Shown here one piece after another: positions 48,308 to 52,805 of a DNA stretch of 52,805 nucleotides (position 1 is the stretch's first letter; each line of letters opens with the position of its first letter). A program made the translations under genes and the position numbers. Below the pieces are notes generated by a model, which was not told the DNA's origin, did no database searches, and worked only from the letters and a program-made list of their open reading frames with translations. The stretch is taken from the NCBI GenBank assembly GCA_024685535.1, contig JAIKVS010000040.1, positions 1-52,805 on the forward strand, written 5' to 3'. The stretch is from Oscillospiraceae bacterium (lineage in GTDB: Bacteria > Bacillota > Clostridia > Oscillospirales > Oscillospiraceae).

Positions 48308-49527
48308 TGTACACGAAAGTATTTGAAAACTCCATCGGCAGTGCTGCAGAGATAATAAGAAACGGTGGGCTTGTCGCAGTTCCTACTGAGACTGTCTATG
48401 GACTCGCAGCGAACGGACTTGATGCTCTGGCTGTTGAGAAGATTTATGAAGTAAAAGGTCGTCCGGCTGTTAAGCCCTTGTCACTTATGGTCAGTTCTGT
48501 TGAAGAGATAGACCGCTACTGTATAGAAGTTCCGCCTCAGGCATATGCGCTTGCAAAAAGGTTTTGGCCCGGACCTATAACTATAGTTCTGAAAGCAAAG
48601 GATCTGATCCCGGATATAGTTCTTGCAGGAGGAAGCACGGTTGGACTGAGATGCCCGGACAGTGATCTTACCTTAAGGCTTATATCCGAAGCCGGTGTAC
48701 CGCTGGCTGCTCCATCCGCCAATCCGTCAGGCTGTAAAAGTCCGGATAGCGCAAATGATGTGCTTTCATATTTTGATGGTAAGATCGATGCTGTGATAGA
48801 CGGCGGAAAATGTGATCTGGGTATAGCTTCAACACTGATAGATATGGCTTCTTCTCCCTACAGGATCCTCAGACACGGAGCTCTTTCCGAAGCGATGATA
48901 AGGGAAGCTCTTTCCGACGAACTTACAGTAATCGGTTTGACGGGCGGATCTGGAAGCGGAAAAACCACCGCTCTGAACTGCCTTGAAAAACGGGGAGCTC
49001 TAGTAATAGACTGCGATAAGCTTTATCACAGTATGCTCCGGAATGATACGCCAATGAAAAGTGCTATATCAGAAAAGTTTTCTGGGGTTTCAGATTCAGA
49101 CGGAGAGATAGACAGAAAAAAGCTGGGCAGGATAGTGTTTTCTGATCCAGATGCGCTTCTTGAACTTAACCGTATTACCCACGGCTTCATAGCCCGGAGA
49201 GTACAGACTATGCTTGAGGACTTTGCGTTCTCCGGCGGCAGATTGGCGGCTCTTGATGCCGTTGAGCTCATGTCTTCCGGAATAAGTTCCGTCTGTGATC
49301 ACACAGTCGCTGTGGTCTCTGACAGAGAAAGCCGGATCAGACGTATTATGGAGCGGGATGGCATAAGAAGAGAAGATGCTCTCAGGCGGATCGAAGCGCA
49401 GAAGAGCGATGGATACTACATTGAAAAATGTTCACATGTTCTGATAAACGATTCCTCATTGGAGGAATTTGAAAATAAATGTGATGAATTATTCGGAGGA
49501 CTTATTGATGAGCGACATGAGAAATGA
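48307..49527 (+). CDS. fusion: L-threonylcarbamoyladenylate synthase (YrdC/Sua5) - dephospho-CoA kinase (CoaE)
   Basis: N-terminus VPTETVYGLAANGLD, KPLSLMV, RCPDS, APSANPSG; C-terminus VIGLTGGSGSGKTTALNCLEKRGALVIDCDKLYHSML plus RIMERDGIRREDALRRI; one uninterrupted frame. Confidence 0.93.
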   Translation: MYTKVFENSIGSAAEIIRNGGLVAVPTETVYGLAANGLDALAVEKIYEVKGRPAVKPLSLMVSSVEEIDRYCIEVPPQAYALAKRFWPGPITIVLKAKDLIPDIVLAGGSTVGLRCPDSDLTLRLISEAGVPLAAPSANPSGCKSPDSANDVLSYFDGKIDAVIDGGKCDLGIASTLIDMASSPYRILRHGALSEAMIREALSDELTVIGLTGGSGSGKTTALNCLEKRGALVIDCDKLYHSMLRNDTPMKSAISEKFSGVSDSDGEIDRKKLGRIVFSDPDALLELNRITHGFIARRVQTMLEDFAFSGGRLAALDAVELMSSGISSVCDHTVAVVSDRESRIRRIMERDGIRREDALRRIEAQKSDGYYIEKCSHVLINDSSLEEFENKCDELFGGLIDERHEK

Positions 49528-50890
49528 ACTGTTCTACGAGCAGAAAAACGGCTATGACAGGCTTCCTCTTTCAGAGAGAGTTAAGCTCGAGGATTACTGC
49601 CGATGCTATATGGAATTCCTGAACGATTCCAGGACTGAGAGAGAAGCGGTAAAAAATGCGGTCGCTGAAGCGAAAAAACGCGGCTTTGTAGAATTCCGGC
49701 GGGGAATGGATATAAAACCCGGCATGAAGGTTTTCATGAACAACAGAGGTAAGGCCCTGATGCTTGCCGTTATAGGCAGAAAGTTCCTTTCCGAGGGCGC
49801 AGTTATTGCTGGAGCGCATATAGATTCACCGAGGCTTGATCTCAAACAGCTACCTGTAATGGAAAACGAAGAGATATGTTATTTTAAAACGCATTATTAC
49901 GGTGGCATCAAAAAGTACCAGTGGGTGACCATACCGCTTGAACTGCACGGGACTGTGGCGTTGAAAAACGGGCGTACCGTGGATGTCTGCATAGGTAGAA
50001 AAAGAGAGGAACCCAAATTTGTTATAACGGATCTGCTCCCGCATCTTGCGGCCGATCAGATGAAGAAGACAATGGCTGAAGGTATAACCGGAGAAGGCCT
50101 GAACATCGTTATAGGGAGCGTACCATATGATGATGAAGGAAAAGACCGCGTTAAACTGGCTATACTCAGCATCCTAAACGATATGTACGGTATAAACGAA
50201 GAGGACTTCCTTTCGGCAGAACTTTGCGCAGTGCCTGCTTTCGATGTATGCGAGATAGGGTTGGATCGGTCCCTTATAGGCGGATACGGGCATGATGACA
50301 GGGTTTGTGCATATGCGGAACTGAAGGCTTTGTTTGATGTTAAGGATCCGGAGAAGACTTGCGTTTGTATACTGGCTGATAAGGAGGAAACAGGATCAGA
50401 CGGTGTAAGCGGAATGCAAAGCTCTGCATTCGATGATTTCATGGAGGATCTTTGCGCAGCGCAGAGGGTTGAACTGAGGCACTGCTTTGAGAAGAGCTTC
50501 TGCATCTCTGCGGACGTCACCAATGCTTTTGATCCGAATTATCCCGAAGTCTCCGAGAAGAGGAACGAGTCAAAAATAAATTACGGCATGGGAATATGTA
50601 AGTTCACCGGCGCTCGCGGTAAAGCCGGCACCAGCGACGCCTCGGCGGAAGTTGTCGCAAAGCTTCGCAGGATATTTGATGAAAAGGAAGTTACCTGGCA
50701 GATGGCGGAATTGGGAAAAGTCGATCAGGGCGGTGGCGGAACGATAGCCAAGTATATGGCGAACAGAAACATCGACACCATCGATGCAGGCGTTCCGGTA
50801 CTGAGCATGCACGCGCCTTTCGAGACTGTATCAAAATTTGATTGCTACATGACTTACAAGGGAGTTCTGGCAGTATACACGGATCGCTGA
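49508..50890 (+). CDS. M18 family aminopeptidase
   Basis: GAHIDSPRLDLKQ; GYGHDDRVCAYAEL; DKEETGSDGVSGMQS. Confidence 0.93.
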   Translation: MSDMRNELFYEQKNGYDRLPLSERVKLEDYCRCYMEFLNDSRTEREAVKNAVAEAKKRGFVEFRRGMDIKPGMKVFMNNRGKALMLAVIGRKFLSEGAVIAGAHIDSPRLDLKQLPVMENEEICYFKTHYYGGIKKYQWVTIPLELHGTVALKNGRTVDVCIGRKREEPKFVITDLLPHLAADQMKKTMAEGITGEGLNIVIGSVPYDDEGKDRVKLAILSILNDMYGINEEDFLSAELCAVPAFDVCEIGLDRSLIGGYGHDDRVCAYAELKALFDVKDPEKTCVCILADKEETGSDGVSGMQSSAFDDFMEDLCAAQRVELRHCFEKSFCISADVTNAFDPNYPEVSEKRNESKINYGMGICKFTGARGKAGTSDASAEVVAKLRRIFDEKEVTWQMAELGKVDQGGGGTIAKYMANRNIDTIDAGVPVLSMHAPFETVSKFDCYMTYKGVLAVYTDR

Positions 50891-51007
50891 AAAGTAAACT
50901 GATTTAGTGCAATTATTTGGGCAATACCGCAATTTTTCTGCTGCAGTATTGCTTTTTATTTGCTGATTATGGTAAACTAAATTACACATCGGGTTTTGGA
51001 GTTCACT

Positions 51008-51838
51008 ATGTCGATAATCAGAGCGATCATTATCGGACTGATCCACGGATTAACAGAGATCCTTCCTGTTTCCGGCTCCGGGCATCTGTCCGTTTTATAT
51101 AATATTTTCGGTTTATCGGTGTCTGAGGGGGAGATGTTTTTCGACGTTCTTCTCCATTTTGCTACGCTTGTATCGATAGTGGTGGTCTTCTGGCAGGACC
51201 TGGCCGACATGGTGTTCGGAGTGCTGGGAATATTCAGCTTCAACATACCTGCAGAGGACAAAAGAAGATATTATCCATCCGCCAGAATGTTTCTTATGTT
51301 CCTTGTTGGTGTGATCCCTCTTCTGTTCATAATCCCGGTAAAGAAATATGTAGATCAGCTGTATTACAATACTGTTTTTGTCGGCATATGCTTCATACTG
51401 ACAGGGTTGCTCCTTTTTATCTCGGACAGATTCATCGAAGGTAAGAAAACCGGAAAGAACATGTCGGTTCTTGATGCAGTGATTGTAGGTATCTGCCAGT
51501 GCGTTGCCATCATCCCGGGTATTTCCAGAACTGGCGTTACTATCACCGCAGGCATGGCAACTGGCCTGAAAAAGGAATTTGCATATAAGTTCTCATTCCT
51601 GCTTTCTATTCCTGCTCTTTTCGGAGTGAATATAATCAACCTTATCGCCGCTGTAAAGGAAGGCATACAATGGAGCTATCTTCCCGCTTATCTGATAGGG
51701 ATGGTAGTTGCCATGGTAGTAAGTCTCGGATCTTTAGAGCTCATGAAGAGTTTTGTAAAAAACAGGCACTTCAGTGGTGTTGCATATTACTGCTGGCTGA
51801 TAGGTGCGCTTACCATCATCCTGACATTTATTTTCTGA
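51008..51838 (+). CDS. uppP: undecaprenyl-diphosphatase
   Basis: GLTEILPVSGSGHLSVLY; IIPGISRTGVTITAGMATGL. Confidence 0.96.
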   Translation: MSIIRAIIIGLIHGLTEILPVSGSGHLSVLYNIFGLSVSEGEMFFDVLLHFATLVSIVVVFWQDLADMVFGVLGIFSFNIPAEDKRRYYPSARMFLMFLVGVIPLLFIIPVKKYVDQLYYNTVFVGICFILTGLLLFISDRFIEGKKTGKNMSVLDAVIVGICQCVAIIPGISRTGVTITAGMATGLKKEFAYKFSFLLSIPALFGVNIINLIAAVKEGIQWSYLPAYLIGMVVAMVVSLGSLELMKSFVKNRHFSGVAYYCWLIGALTIILTFIF

Positions 51839-51848
51839 GGTCAATATA

Positions 51849-52805
51849 TGGCAAAAGCTTCTGCAAAAACAAAGAAAAAAACTTCAAGGAAAACAACAAC
51901 TCCAAAGAAAGCACAAGCGCCAGTTATGCCGCCCGAACCCCCGAAAGGGTTCCCTTCTAGGTCTATCGGCGCTGTTGTTTTTGTATTCCTTTTTATCTTG
52001 GCCGTCGTCAGCTATTTCAATACAGACGGAGCTGTAATTAAACATTATAGTGATATAACAAAAGGACTTATAGGGTGGGGCTTTTGGATTATGCCACCTG
52101 TATTCATTCTTGTTGCTGCTATACTAGGCACTAATAAGGACCGACCTGTAGGATTCAGAGTTTTCTGCGCATTTATGCTACCTATTTTTTTATCAGCTAT
52201 GATTAGTCTTGCTGTTTATCCCGCTGAAAAAGTATCATTTTCTAGTGGTGACGTGTTATCAGAATTGTTTTTGCAAGGACAGCAAGGTAAATGCGGGGGA
52301 GTAATATCTGGCCTCATGGCAATTCTACTAAAGAACGCCTTTAGTTCATATGCTGCTTACCCCATATTAATACTTTTGTTCGTTTTCTTCTTATGGAGAA
52401 GTCTTGCTTTCGGGATCTCAAAGAAAATGGATAAAACCGCTAGAGAAGAAAAACTCTCAATGCGCGCTGAAGCACCTAAAGAAACAATTGCTCCGGTGAC
52501 TGTTTCTGAAAAAAGGAAAAGCAATAAGCGCCAGGAACCTGTGTATATTACCGCTTCTGATCCGAAGTCATTCGATATACCGCTCGGCAGTGAAAAAATA
52601 GACCATTCAGCCGTAATAGAGGATGACGCACTGTTTCGTAAGCCTGCTGCTACGTCTGGCAAGTCTGCGACTGTAAGGCAGAAGAACTCAAAACGTGTAC
52701 CGATAAGCGTTATCGACAGAGATAAGGGCTTTGCGGCAGAACCTGAGCAGTCTCCTGAACCTGCTCAGCCTGATATTGCGGCCAAACCGGAAGTAAAGAT
52801 AAAGA
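51849..52805 (+). CDS. FtsK/SpoIIIE-type DNA translocase, N-terminal part (runs off window)
   Basis: Open frame MAKASAKTKKKTSRKTTTPKKAQAP... with several TM segments then a disordered linker; not in ORF track because it has no stop in the window. ATPase domain not visible. Confidence 0.7.

Noticed and set aside
1-52805. CRISPR array, diversity-generating retroelement, IS element or rRNA operon
   Set aside because: No regularly spaced repeats, no reverse transcriptase, no transposase ORF and no rRNA sequence seen.

Overview
The window looks like a Clostridia (Firmicutes) chromosome segment. Conserved housekeeping blocks: rplS-lepB-rbgA-rnhB-yraN, tig-clpP-clpX-lon-engB, scpA-scpB-DUF2953-gerW-rluB, cmk-ispH::rpsA, prfA-Sua5::CoaE, uppP and ftsK. 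There is also an AbgT transporter with three M20 hydrolases and four tRNA genes. The chromosome is interrupted at tRNA-Pro(CGG) by a compact integrative element (~9.54 kb, about 1891-11471) flanked by 45-bp direct repeats. The element carries a tyrosine integrase, an XRE repressor, an excisionase-like protein and a PrimPol/P4-D5-type helicase. It also carries small phage-like proteins (one neck-like, one terminase-small-like, one Lar-like), a sigma-70 factor, a bS21-like protein, an orphan ORF and an RHH regulator. I see no capsid, portal, large terminase, tail, relaxase or T4SS genes, so it resembles a phage satellite more than a prophage or ICE. Main leads: (1) a fibronectin-III-like domain apparently inserted in the integrase core-binding domain; (2) a bS21-like ribosomal protein on the element; (3) an in-frame TGA that may truncate the element sigma factor just upstream of bS21; (4) an origin-like inverted repeat/AT-rich region after the primase-helicase; (5) the satellite-like gene set itself. 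Chromosomal points of interest include a Sua5-CoaE fusion, an internal Shine-Dalgarno in the IspH-S1 fusion and a possibly leaderless scpA. All family calls come from reading the sequence and recalled family patterns; no searches were run.
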